The notes beneath the pieces were generated by a model that saw only the letters and a program-made list of their open reading frames with translations, made no database searches and had not been told where the DNA came from. The position numbers were made by a program, and so were the translations under genes. Below are positions 1-11,630 of a stretch of DNA of 26,350 nt, one piece after another (positions within the stretch are counted from its first letter, which is position 1; each line of letters starts with the position of its first letter). The stretch comes from Nocardioides sp. Lineage in GTDB: Bacteria; Actinomycetota; Actinomycetes; Propionibacteriales; Nocardioidaceae. The stretch is from the NCBI GenBank assembly GCA_031177735.1, contig JAPSKJ010000006.1:1-26350 (forward strand). Direction: 5' to 3'.

Positions 1-3560
<3,560 letters not shown>

Positions 3561-3615
3561 GATGGCTGCAGTTCCTTCGTTAGTTCTTGAAGAGTTGAAA
3601 GCTGGGACTGAGGCG

Positions 3616-3648
3616 GTACGCCGGCGGGCGGGTCGCCCGCCGGCGTAC
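3616..3648 (-). other. Perfect 15-bp hairpin in the rpoB-rpoC gap
   Basis: The arms GTACGCCGGCGGGCG and CGCCCGCCGGCGTAC pair without mismatch around a 3-nt loop (ACC in the RNA). The hairpin begins 4 nt after the rpoB TGA and ends about 55 nt before the rpoC GTG. No U-run follows, so it is a poor classical terminator; it could be an RNA processing or stability element, a pause site or a weak attenuator between beta and beta'. Structure is seen directly; function is inferred. Confidence 0.75.
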
Positions 3649-3652
3649 GTGC

Positions 3653-6600
3653 TCAGACTTCTTCGACCGAGCTGGGCTCGCGGCGCGACAGGTCGATGCC
3701 GAGCTCCTCGGCGGCGCGGAAGACGTCCTCCTCCGCGTCACGCAGCTCGATCGACGAGCCGTCCTGGCTCAGCACCTCGACGTTCAGGCACAGCGACTGC
3801 ATCTCCTTGACGAGGACCTTGAACGACTCCGGGATGCCCGAGTCGGGGATGTTCTCGCCCTTGACGATCGCCTCGTAGACCTTGACGCGACCGGGCACGT
3901 CGTCGGACTTGATCGTGAGCAGCTCCTGCAGGGCGTAGGCGGCGCCGTAGGCCTCCATCGCCCAGACCTCCATCTCACCGAACCGCTGGCCACCGAACTG
4001 GGCCTTACCGCCCAGCGGCTGCTGCGTGATCATCGAGTAGGGGCCGGTGCTGCGCGCGTGGATCTTGTCGTCCACGAGGTGGTGCAGCTTGAGGATGTAC
4101 ATGTAGCCGACGGCCACCGGCTCCGGGAACGGCTCGCCGGAGCGACCGTCGAACAGGCTGGCCTTGCCGTCCTCGCCGACCAGGCGGATGCCGTCGCGGT
4201 TGGGGAGGGTCGACCCGAGCAGGCCGGTGATCTCGTCCTCGCGGGCGCCGTCGAAGACGGGGGTGGCGAGCTTGGTGTTCGGCTCGGCCTTGTCCGCGTG
4301 GATCTTGATCAGGCGCTGCTTCCAGTCGCTGCTCTCGGGGTCACCGGACAGGTTGAGGTCCCAGCCCTGCTTGCCGAGCCAGCCCAGGTGGAGCTCGAGG
4401 ATCTGGCCGATGTTCATCCGGCGCGGAACGCCCAGCGGGTTGAGGATCACGTCGACCGGGGTGCCGTCCTCCATGAACGGCATGTCCTCGATCGGCAGGA
4501 TCTTCGCGATGACACCCTTGTTGCCGTGGCGACCGGCGAGCTTGTCGCCCACCGAGATCTTGCGCTTCTGGGCGACGTAGACGCGGACCAGCTGGTTGAC
4601 GCCCGGGGGCAGCTCGTCGCCCTCCTCGCGGTCGAAGACGCGGACGCCGATGACCGTGCCGGACTCACCGTGCGGCACCTTCATCGAGGTGTCGCGGACC
4701 TCGCGGGCCTTCTCACCGAAGATCGCGCGGAGCAGGCGCTCCTCCGGGGTCAGCTCGGTCTCGCCCTTCGGGGTGACCTTGCCGACCAGGATGTCGCCGG
4801 TGGTGACCTCGGCGCCGATGCGGATGATGCCGCGCTCGTCGAGGTCGGCCAGCATCTCCTCGGAGACGTTCGGGATGTCCCGGGTGATCTCCTCCGGACC
4901 CAGCTTGGTGTCGCGGGCGTCGACCTCGTGCTCCTCGATGTGGATCGAGGTGAGGACGTCCTCCTGCACCAGGCGCTGGCTGAGGATGATCGCGTCCTCG
5001 TAGTTGTGACCCTGCCAGGGCATGAACGCCACGAGCAGGTTGGTGCCCAGCGCCATCTCGGCGTCGTCGGTGCACGGACCGTCGGCGATCGGGCTGCCGA
5101 CCTCGAGCCGGTCACCCTCGGCCACCAGCGGGCGCTGGTTGATGCAGGTGCCCTGGTTGGAGCGCTTGAACTTGGCCAGCTTGTAGGTGGTGTAGGTGCC
5201 GTCGTCGTTCATCGTCTCGATGGCGTCGGCGGTCACCTCCTTGACCACGCCGGCCTTCGTGGCGGTGACGACGTCACCGGCGTCGACCGCGGCGCGGTAC
5301 TCGATGCCGGTGCCGACGATCGGGCTGTCGCTCTTGATGAGCGGGACGGCCTGGCGCTGCATGTTGGCGCCCATGAGCGCACGGTTGGCGTCGTCGTGCT
5401 CGAGGAACGGGATCAGCGCGGTCGCGACCGACACCATCTGGCGCGGCGAGACGTCCATGTAGTCGACCTCGGCCGGCGGGATCTCGGAGACCTCACCGTC
5501 GCGCTGGCGGACCAGCACGCGCTCGTCGACGAAGCGGCCCTCGTCGTCGAGGGTCGCGTTGGCCTGCGCGATGACGAACTTGTCCTCGTCGTCGGCGGTC
5601 AGGTAGTCGATCTGGTCGGTGACCCGGCCGTCGACGACCTTGCGGTAGGGGGTCTCGACGAAGCCGAACGGGTTGATCCGGCCGAAGGAGGCCAGCGAGC
5701 CGATCAGACCGATGTTGGGACCTTCAGGGGTCTCGATCGGGCACATCCGGCCGTAGTGCGACGGGTGGACGTCGCGGACCTCCATGCCGGCGCGGTCACG
5801 GGAGAGTCCACCCGGGCCCAGGGCCGAGAGGCGACGCTTGTGCGTCAGGCCCGAGATCGGGTTGGTCTGGTCCATGAACTGGCTGGACTGCGAGGTGCCG
5901 AAGAACTCCTTCAGCGCCGCGACGACCGGGCGGATGTTGATCAGCGACTGCGGCGTGATCGCCTCGACGTCCTGGGTGGTCATCCGCTCGCGGACGACAC
6001 GCTCCATCCGGGCGAGGCCGGTGCGGAGCTGGTTCTGGATGAGCTCACCCACGCTGCGCACGCGACGGTTGCCGAAGTGGTCGATGTCGTCGGCGAGGAC
6101 GTCGACCGCGCCTGCCGGCATCTCGAGCTCGGTGCGGCCGTCGTGCAGCGCGACGATGTACTTGATCGCGGCGACGATGTCGTCGACGGTCAGCGTCTGC
6201 TGGTCGAAGGCCTCGGTGAGACCGAGCTTCTTGTTCACCTTGTAGCGGCCGACCTTGGCGAGGTCGTAGCGCTTGGGGTTGAAGTAGTAGTTGTTCAGCA
6301 GCGTCTGCGCGGCCTCCTCCGTCGGCGGCTCGCCGGGACGGAGCTTGCGGTAGATGTCGAGCAGGGCGTCGCGCTGGGTCTCGGTGTGGTCCTTCTCGAG
6401 GGTCAGCATCATCGACTCGTAGTCGCCGAACTCCTCGCGGATCTGCTCGTTGGTCCAGCCGAGGGCCTTGAGCAGCACCGTGACGTTCTGCTTGCGCTTG
6501 CGGTCGAGGCGTACGCCGACCATGTCGCGCTTGTCGATCTCGAACTCGAGCCACGCGCCGCGGCTCGGGATGAGCTTGGCGGTGTAGATGTCCTTGTCGG

Positions 6601-7117
6601 ACGTCTTGTCGGCGGTGCGCTCGAAGTAGACGCCCGGCGAGCGGACCAGCTGCGAGACGACGACACGCTCGGTGCCGTTGATGATGAAGGTGCCCTTGTC
6701 GGTCATGAGCGGGAAGTCGCCCATGAAGACGGTCTGGCCCTTGATCTCACCGGTGTCGTTGTTGGTGAACTCGGCGGAGACGTAGAGCGGGGCGGAGTAG
6801 GTGAAGTCCTTCTCCTTGCACTCCTCCACGGTGTACTTCGGGTCGTAAAAGACGGGGTTCTCGAACGAGAGCGACATCGTCTCGGAGAAGTCCTCGATCG
6901 GGGAGATCTCCTCGAAGATCTCCTCGAGGCCCGACTTGGTAGAGACGTCCTCACCCGCGTCGAGGCGGGACTGGACCTGCTCCTGCCACCGGTCGTTGCC
7001 GATCAGCCAGTCGAAGCTGGCAGTCTGGAGGGAGAGGAGCTGGGGGAGCTCGAGAGGCTCCTGGATCTTTGCGAACGAGATGCGACGGTTGCTACCGGAG
7101 GTGCTGCGCGCGGCCAA
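3653..7117 (-). CDS. rpoB: RNA polymerase beta subunit
   Basis: Second-largest core RNA polymerase subunit and target of rifampicin; 1154 residues, normal for actinobacteria. I chose the TTG at 7115-7117 (LAARSTSGSNRRISFAKI). A GAAGGA Shine-Dalgarno sits 6 nt upstream, and the sequence further upstream does not resemble RpoB. Conserved blocks run in order: LVRSPGVYFERT, the rifampicin-resistance-determining region at residues about 407-433 (5819-5899), SRDRAGMEVRDVHPSHYGRM, GHNYEDAIILSQRLV, and GRHGNKGVI. The main resistance positions match wild type (Asp516, His526 and Ser531 in E. coli numbering), but residue 411 (E. coli 511) is Ser instead of Leu and residue 418 (E. coli 518) is Thr instead of Asn. 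The gene lies downstream of the mce operon with a 220-nt gap that contains its own promoter candidate. Confidence 0.98.
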   Translation of the reverse strand: MAARSTSGSNRRISFAKIQEPLELPQLLSLQTASFDWLIGNDRWQEQVQSRLDAGEDVSTKSGLEEIFEEISPIEDFSETMSLSFENPVFYDPKYTVEECKEKDFTYSAPLYVSAEFTNNDTGEIKGQTVFMGDFPLMTDKGTFIINGTERVVVSQLVRSPGVYFERTADKTSDKDIYTAKLIPSRGAWLEFEIDKRDMVGVRLDRKRKQNVTVLLKALGWTNEQIREEFGDYESMMLTLEKDHTETQRDALLDIYRKLRPGEPPTEEAAQTLLNNYYFNPKRYDLAKVGRYKVNKKLGLTEAFDQQTLTVDDIVAAIKYIVALHDGRTELEMPAGAVDVLADDIDHFGNRRVRSVGELIQNQLRTGLARMERVVRERMTTQDVEAITPQSLINIRPVVAALKEFFGTSQSSQFMDQTNPISGLTHKRRLSALGPGGLSRDRAGMEVRDVHPSHYGRMCPIETPEGPNIGLIGSLASFGRINPFGFVETPYRKVVDGRVTDQIDYLTADDEDKFVIAQANATLDDEGRFVDERVLVRQRDGEVSEIPPAEVDYMDVSPRQMVSVATALIPFLEHDDANRALMGANMQRQAVPLIKSDSPIVGTGIEYRAAVDAGDVVTATKAGVVKEVTADAIETMNDDGTYTTYKLAKFKRSNQGTCINQRPLVAEGDRLEVGSPIADGPCTDDAEMALGTNLLVAFMPWQGHNYEDAIILSQRLVQEDVLTSIHIEEHEVDARDTKLGPEEITRDIPNVSEEMLADLDERGIIRIGAEVTTGDILVGKVTPKGETELTPEERLLRAIFGEKAREVRDTSMKVPHGESGTVIGVRVFDREEGDELPPGVNQLVRVYVAQKRKISVGDKLAGRHGNKGVIAKILPIEDMPFMEDGTPVDVILNPLGVPRRMNIGQILELHLGWLGKQGWDLNLSGDPESSDWKQRLIKIHADKAEPNTKLATPVFDGAREDEITGLLGSTLPNRDGIRLVGEDGKASLFDGRSGEPFPEPVAVGYMYILKLHHLVDDKIHARSTGPYSMITQQPLGGKAQFGGQRFGEMEVWAMEAYGAAYALQELLTIKSDDVPGRVKVYEAIVKGENIPDSGIPESFKVLVKEMQSLCLNVEVLSQDGSSIELRDAEEDVFRAAEELGIDLSRREPSSVEEV

Positions 7118-7218
7118 GAGGAATCCTTCGTAAGGGTTCGCTGGTGGAGAATGGCGCTGCCCACCACAAATCAGCCACCGGACAGGCTGAGAGCATTTGA
7201 GGGCAGGCGCAAAGCGCC

Positions 7219-7247
7219 ACGATACCCTACGCCAGAGCGCGCGACAA
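7219..7247 (-). promoter_or_regulatory. Candidate sigma-A promoter of rpoBC
   Basis: On the minus strand, TTGTCG (7242-7247) and TATCGT (7219-7224) are separated by exactly 17 nt. A start near 7212 would leave a leader of about 95 nt before the rpoB TTG. A small perfect stem-loop (GGCGC, loop TTT, GCGCC; 7206-7218) lies at the predicted start. The match is by eye against the sigma-A consensus; transcript ends were not available. Confidence 0.5.
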
Positions 7248-7337
7248 GACGAGGCCGCTCCCGAGAAGACCTGCCGATGATGATGTGCCAGGCAGACCGC
7301 CTCGGTCAAGCGCCACGCCGGTGTCGATCGGGTCGGC

Positions 7338-8168
7338 TCACTCCCCCACGGGTGTGGTCAGCAGGTCGTCGACGAGCCACTCCTCGCCCTGGCGGAGCAT
7401 GGTGACGGTGACCTGGTCGGGGTAGACGAGCGGCTCGGTGTTCTGGGCGTTGGTGGTGGGGCGGTCCACGAAGAGCAGCACCTGCGCCCGGTCCGGTGAG
7501 TCGGGGTCCCATCGCACGACACCGGAGTGGACGACCGTGGTCTCCACGACCGTCTGCGTGCCCGGAGCGTTGTCCCTGATCACCTCGAACAGCGGGTCGT
7601 AGTCCTGCTCGCGGTAGTCGTCGGTCATGTAGCGGTGCGCCTCGGCCTGGTCGGCGTCCAGCGTCGCGTGGTTGTAGGACAGGATCGGCACGACCGCTCG
7701 CTCAGCGGCGGCCTGCGCCTGTGACGCGGGTTCCTCCACCCGGTTGGGGCCGTACGACGTCGAGGCCTCGACCACCTCCTCGGCCTGTGGCATCCGGGCG
7801 ACCAGGGTGGCCGCGGCCACCAGCAGCACCGCCGTCACCGCCAGCGCCACCAGCTGCCAGGCCGGCACCGCCCGGGTCCGGCGTGCCGGCGTCTCGGCCC
7901 CTGCGGTGTCCGCCGCGTCGCCGGTCTCGTCGGCCGGCGCGTCCTCCGCGGCCCCCTGCGCATCCTCCTCCGGCGCGATGTCCCGGTCGTACGCCGCCCG
8001 CCGCTCCTGGTCGAGGAGCACCGCCGCGGCCTCGCTGAGCGAGGCGAAGCGGCGGTCGGTCGGGTCGAGGTCGGCCGTGGCGGTGCGCCACGCGGTCCGG
8101 ATCTCCTCGGTCGAGGCGTCGGGGTCGACCCCGAGGACGTCGTACCAGGTCGGGCCCTGCGTCCTCAC
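7338..8168 (-). CDS. Mce-associated membrane protein with J-domain-like N-terminus
   Basis: Last gene of the mce operon, 276 residues. The GTG start (8166-8168) overlaps the stop of the preceding gene as GTGA and has a GGAGGG Shine-Dalgarno. Residues 8-62 look like a DnaJ J domain: WYDVLGVDPDASTEEIRTAW at the start and ERRAAYDRD at the end, but the HPD loop reads DPT (residues 35-37), so stimulation of Hsp70 ATPase is unlikely. An acidic Ala/Glu/Asp linker (63-96) leads to one membrane helix (about 103-125). The C-terminal half resembles the extracytoplasmic, NTF2-like part of Mce-associated (Mas/Mam) proteins and ends in a typical strand, GEEWLVDDLL. Predicted topology is J-like module inside, Mas domain outside. 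By analogy with genes downstream of mycobacterial mce operons, it probably stabilises or assembles the Mce complex; the exact role is unknown. Confidence 0.85.
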   Translation of the reverse strand: MRTQGPTWYDVLGVDPDASTEEIRTAWRTATADLDPTDRRFASLSEAAAVLLDQERRAAYDRDIAPEEDAQGAAEDAPADETGDAADTAGAETPARRTRAVPAWQLVALAVTAVLLVAAATLVARMPQAEEVVEASTSYGPNRVEEPASQAQAAAERAVVPILSYNHATLDADQAEAHRYMTDDYREQDYDPLFEVIRDNAPGTQTVVETTVVHSGVVRWDPDSPDRAQVLLFVDRPTTNAQNTEPLVYPDQVTVTMLRQGEEWLVDDLLTTPVGE

Positions 8169-8893
8169 TGGCCCTCCCCCTCGGCGTCGGTGCCGACGAC
8201 CGGCTCGAAGGCGTCGACCAGCCACTGTCCGTCGCTGCGCACCAGGGTCACCACCACCCGGTAGGGCTGCGGGTCGGAGGCCACCCGGTCCGCTGCCCCC
8301 TCCTCTGCCCCGTCCTCTGCACCGTCCTCTGCGCCGCCCTCTGCACCGTCCTCGGGCGCGGGCGCCTCGGTGGCACCGTCTTTGGCCGACCCGTCCTGGG
8401 AGCCCTCCGCCGAGCTCCTCCCCGCCTTGCCGGCAGTCGGCGCGGCGGGATAGCTGTTGGTGAACTCGCCGGCGACGAGCACGCTGGCCCGGTCGGTGTC
8501 CAGCGCGGCGACACCGGCGGAGTAGACGGTCGTGGTGCGCTGCACGCCGGCCTGCGCGACGGTGGCCTCGGCCAGCGGTGCGCTCTCCTCGAAGTCCGCA
8601 CCGAACTTCGAGGTGGTCAGCTCGGCGATCTGCTCGCGGTAGTCGGGCATCTGCTGCTGCTCGTCGAGCAGGTCGGGGCCGTAGGTGTTGAGCCGGGTCA
8701 TGAACTCCCGCGCCTGCTCCATGACCGCGTCGCGGTCGGACTGCAGCGCCGGCTCGGCGCCGACCCGGTCGGCGATCCGGAGGCCGCCGACGACGAGCAG
8801 GGCGACCAGCGCGCCGACGTTGAGCACCACCAGCACGGCGAGCACACCTCTGCGGAACGTGCTCGAGGTGTGCGTCGAGTCGTCCGCCGTCAC
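8165..8893 (-). CDS. Mce-associated membrane protein
   Basis: A 242-residue protein of the Mas/Mam type that usually follows mceF. GTG start at 8891-8893, overlapping the mceF stop as GTGA. It has a short cytoplasmic tail, one membrane helix (about 16-38), an alpha-helical stretch (51-90), and a beta-rich extracytoplasmic region of the NTF2-like kind whose last strand reads RSDGQWLVDAF. Between the last two predicted strands lies an inserted low-complexity block (about 149-207) made of Gly, Ala, Ser, Asp and Glu, including five tandem EDGA-like units (181-200). The likely role is assembly or stability of the Mce lipid importer. Family assignment rests on position, topology and the end motif shared with the next gene, not on a search. 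Confidence 0.8.
   Translation of the reverse strand: MTADDSTHTSSTFRRGVLAVLVVLNVGALVALLVVGGLRIADRVGAEPALQSDRDAVMEQAREFMTRLNTYGPDLLDEQQQMPDYREQIAELTTSKFGADFEESAPLAEATVAQAGVQRTTTVYSAGVAALDTDRASVLVAGEFTNSYPAAPTAGKAGRSSAEGSQDGSAKDGATEAPAPEDGAEGGAEDGAEDGAEEGAADRVASDPQPYRVVVTLVRSDGQWLVDAFEPVVGTDAEGEGQ
8292..8351 (-). repeat. 12-bp tandem repeat encoding EDGA units
   Basis: Five head-to-tail copies of a 12-bp unit. On the plus strand the unit is TCTGCACCGTCC with variants, and the copy at 8292-8303 is the most degenerate. It encodes EDGA, EGGA, EDGA, EDGA, EEGA inside the Mce-associated protein at 8165-8893. Because the unit is a multiple of three, gain or loss of copies keeps the frame, so length may vary between strains. 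Confidence 0.85.
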
Positions 8894-10179
8894 TCCTGCG
8901 CCGCGCTCAGGGGTTGCAGGAACAGCCACTTCCACGAGTCCTTCCCCAGGGTTCGCGGCGCCACGCTACCCGGCGCGGGCGCCTGTGCCGCACCCAGGTC
9001 CAGGCCCCCGGCCGCCGACTCGTCGGCCCAGGTGAGCTCGCCGGTGTCGGGGTCGTAGGCGGCGACCGGAGCGCGGTAGTTCTGCACACCGCGCGGGTTG
9101 CTGGCTGTCGGCGGCTCGGTGCAGCGCGCGTCGGTGTTCATCGGCTGGGTCTGCGTCTGCTGCGGGGGACGCCGGTTGGTTCCTTCGTAACCCTCGTGGC
9201 ACATGTGCGCGTCGGTGGTGATGATGAGGCCGAAGTGGGCGCGGTACTCCCCAGTGGAGGCGTTCTTGTTCAGGACGGTGAAGCCGCCCTCGACGACGTA
9301 GGGGTAGACGACCAGCACCTGCCGGAACCCGGGCAGGTTGGCCTCCACGATCTCGCCGGTCGTCACGAGGTTGCCCAGCAGCTCGTTGAGCTCGACCTCG
9401 TTGGCGGAGAGGAAGTCGCGCAGCTCTGCGGCGCCGGTGGAGCCGTTGGTGATCAGCGAGCGCAGGTCCTCGTCGCTGTCGGCGAGCGTGCCGCTGAACT
9501 GCGACATCTCCGTGGCGAAGGTGCGCAGCGCGCTCTCGCTGTCGACCTGGCCGCGCAGGACGGTGTTGGCGTCGCGGATCAGGGCGGTGGTGACGTCGAA
9601 GTTGTCGTTGGCGGCCTGGATGAACGACGAGGTCGTGTCGAGGATCTTCTGCAGGTCCGCGCCCGCGCCGTCGAAGGCCGTGCCGAGCTCGGTCACGGTG
9701 GTGCGCAGGGCGTCCCGGTTGACCGAGCTCACCGTGGCGGCGGCGTCACCCAGCAGCTTCTCGACTGCGATCGGCGTCGCTGTCGACGCCTGCTCGATCT
9801 CGGCGCCGTCGGCCAGGAAGGGCTCGGCATCGCTCTGCGGCTGCAGGTCGACGAACTGCTCCCCGACCGCGCTCCGGTTGCCGACGACGGCCAGCGCGTC
9901 GGCCGGGATCTGGTCGAACTCGTCGTCGATCTCGAGGTGGACGTCGACGCCCTCCTCGGTCAGCCGCATGTCGCCGACCTCGCCGATCTTCACCCCGCGG
10001 TAGGAGACGTTGGCACCCTCGTAGATGCCGCCGGACTCGGCGTAGTGGGCGACCACGGTGTAGGTGTCGTCGATGATGAGCCGGTCGAGCCGGGCGTAGC
10101 GCGCCCCGACGTAGCTGACCCCCACCACGGTGATCAGCAGGAAGACCATCAGCTGCATCTTGGTGCGTCGGGTGATCAT
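8890..10179 (-). CDS. mceF: MCE family protein, MceF position
   Basis: Sixth MCE-domain subunit, 429 residues. The ATG start (10177-10179) overlaps the mceE stop as ATGA. It has an N-terminal membrane anchor (about 8-27), an MCE domain (about 38-115, with VSYRGVKIGEVGDMRL), a long helical region (about 140-300) expected to contribute to the needle-like hexameric tube of Mce complexes, and a proline/glutamine- and alanine-rich tail. Two cysteines (in AHMCHEGYEG and DARCTEPP) lie in the tail and could form a disulfide outside the membrane. The helical region is of the kind that binds lipid in characterised Mce systems. The substrate cannot be read from sequence. Confidence 0.9.
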   Translation of the reverse strand: MITRRTKMQLMVFLLITVVGVSYVGARYARLDRLIIDDTYTVVAHYAESGGIYEGANVSYRGVKIGEVGDMRLTEEGVDVHLEIDDEFDQIPADALAVVGNRSAVGEQFVDLQPQSDAEPFLADGAEIEQASTATPIAVEKLLGDAAATVSSVNRDALRTTVTELGTAFDGAGADLQKILDTTSSFIQAANDNFDVTTALIRDANTVLRGQVDSESALRTFATEMSQFSGTLADSDEDLRSLITNGSTGAAELRDFLSANEVELNELLGNLVTTGEIVEANLPGFRQVLVVYPYVVEGGFTVLNKNASTGEYRAHFGLIITTDAHMCHEGYEGTNRRPPQQTQTQPMNTDARCTEPPTASNPRGVQNYRAPVAAYDPDTGELTWADESAAGGLDLGAAQAPAPGSVAPRTLGKDSWKWLFLQPLSAAQE

Positions 10180-11630
10180 CGCCGGGCCCCCTTCCGGGCG
10201 GTCGGCTCGGCGGCTGCCGGAGCCGGCGTCGCCAGCGCAGGAACCATCAGGTTGACCAGGTCGGGGTCGTAGACGGCGTACATGTCGTGGAGCCGGACGT
10301 CGGTCGGCTGGGAGGGACCGGCCGCCGCGGTGCCGGGCGCGGCCCGGTTGAGGCCGAGACCCCCGAGCAGGTCCCCGAGCTCGCCGGGGAGCCCCGGCAA
10401 CAGGCCGAACAGACCACACACCACGTTGTCGGAGTTGCCGGGCTTGCGGCACTCCTCGCCGAGCCGCAGCAACGCCGCGGGGGTGGCCAGCACCGCCTGA
10501 CACGCCGCGGAGCCGAGGTCGAGGCTCGCCAGGCACTGCACCACGTTGTCCACGACCTCGACCGGGTTCAGCGGCGAGGGCAGGATCTCGCCCTGGGTCA
10601 GGTTGGTGAGGATCTGGCTCAGGTCGAGCTCCAGGCGCAGGTCGAGGTTGACGTAGTCGCCCATGTGCAGGTTGCGGGCGGTCTGCGGGTTGCGGCCGAC
10701 GACCTCGTCGACGAACGGATAGGTGAAGACCGTGTCGAGGGAGTTGACCAGGCTCTGCCCGGAGTCGGCGAGCTGGGTGAGCACCGGCTCGAGGTTGTGC
10801 AGGGTCTCGATCAGGCCCTCCTTGGAGGCCCGGATCACCCGGACGCCCACGTCACCCAGGCGGTGCAGCGCCTGCAGGGTGCGCACCAGGTCGTCGCGCT
10901 GCTGGTCGATGCTGACCAGCGCGCTCGGCAGCTCCTCCATGGCGGCGTCGATGGTGTCCATGTGGTCCTGTGCGGTCACCGCGAGCCGGTCGAGCGCCTC
11001 GATCGCGTTGACGATGGTCGCCTTGTTGTCGTCGAGGTTGGTCATCAGCGTGTCGAGCTCGCCGAGCACCGACCGGGCGGAGTCCTCACGACCCTCGAGA
11101 GCGAGGTTGAGCTCCTGCGCGATCGTGCGCAGCTGAGCCACGCCACCACCGTTGAGCACCAGGCTCAGCGCTCCGAGGACCTCCTCGACCTCCGGGTTGC
11201 GGCCGGTGCGCTCGAGCGGGATGACCGCGTCGTCGGCGAGCAGCTCCGGGCTGGCGCCGGTGGCCGGGGTGTCGAGGGAGACGAACTTCTCGCCCAGCAG
11301 GCTGGTCTGGCGGATCTGCGCGACCACGTTGGCCGGGAGCTCGGTGTCCTTGCGGAGCTCGAGAGTCACCTCGGCGAGGTTGTCGACCAGCTCGACCTCG
11401 GTCACCTTGCCGACGTTGACGTCGTTGACCTTGACCGTGGACTCCGGCACCAGGTCGAGTACGTCGGCGAACTGCACGGTCACCGTCATCGGGTCCTCGC
11501 CGGTGTCGGTGCCACCGGGCAGCGGCAGGTCGTAGACGTCGAAGTCGCACGCGGTCAGGGCCAGCGTCGCGGTGAGCGCGACGGCCAGCGAGCGCAGCGC
11601 GCGCTGCAGCGCAGACGTGCGGGAGGTCAT
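10176..11630 (-). CDS. mceE: MCE family lipoprotein, MceE position
   Basis: Fifth MCE subunit, 484 residues, and the only one with a lipobox. The signal peptide ends LALTAC with the lipidated cysteine at residue 28, followed by DFDVYDLPLPGG; the LPLPG stretch is typical of MceE (LprK-like) lipoproteins. The MCE domain spans about 45-125 (STVKVNDVNVGKVTEVEL), then a long helical section, then a C-terminal region with four cysteines (VVQCLASLDLGSAAC, LGEECRK, VVCGLFG) that may pair. The ATG start overlaps the mceD stop as ATGA. The lipid anchor should hold this subunit at the outer face of the cytoplasmic membrane. Confidence 0.92.
   Translation of the reverse strand: MTSRTSALQRALRSLAVALTATLALTACDFDVYDLPLPGGTDTGEDPMTVTVQFADVLDLVPESTVKVNDVNVGKVTEVELVDNLAEVTLELRKDTELPANVVAQIRQTSLLGEKFVSLDTPATGASPELLADDAVIPLERTGRNPEVEEVLGALSLVLNGGGVAQLRTIAQELNLALEGREDSARSVLGELDTLMTNLDDNKATIVNAIEALDRLAVTAQDHMDTIDAAMEELPSALVSIDQQRDDLVRTLQALHRLGDVGVRVIRASKEGLIETLHNLEPVLTQLADSGQSLVNSLDTVFTYPFVDEVVGRNPQTARNLHMGDYVNLDLRLELDLSQILTNLTQGEILPSPLNPVEVVDNVVQCLASLDLGSAACQAVLATPAALLRLGEECRKPGNSDNVVCGLFGLLPGLPGELGDLLGGLGLNRAAPGTAAAGPSQPTDVRLHDMYAVYDPDLVNLMVPALATPAPAAAEPTARKGARR

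Noticed and set aside
7118..7309. Upstream in-frame extension of rpoB to an ATG near 7309.
   Set aside because: The extra 64 residues have no similarity to RpoB N-termini and cover the promoter candidate; TTG 7117 has a well-spaced Shine-Dalgarno.
4058..7405. A plus-strand open frame of over 1100 codons opposite rpoB.
   Set aside because: Same antisense artefact of codon bias; it has no recognisable motif and runs past the rpoB start into the intergenic promoter region.
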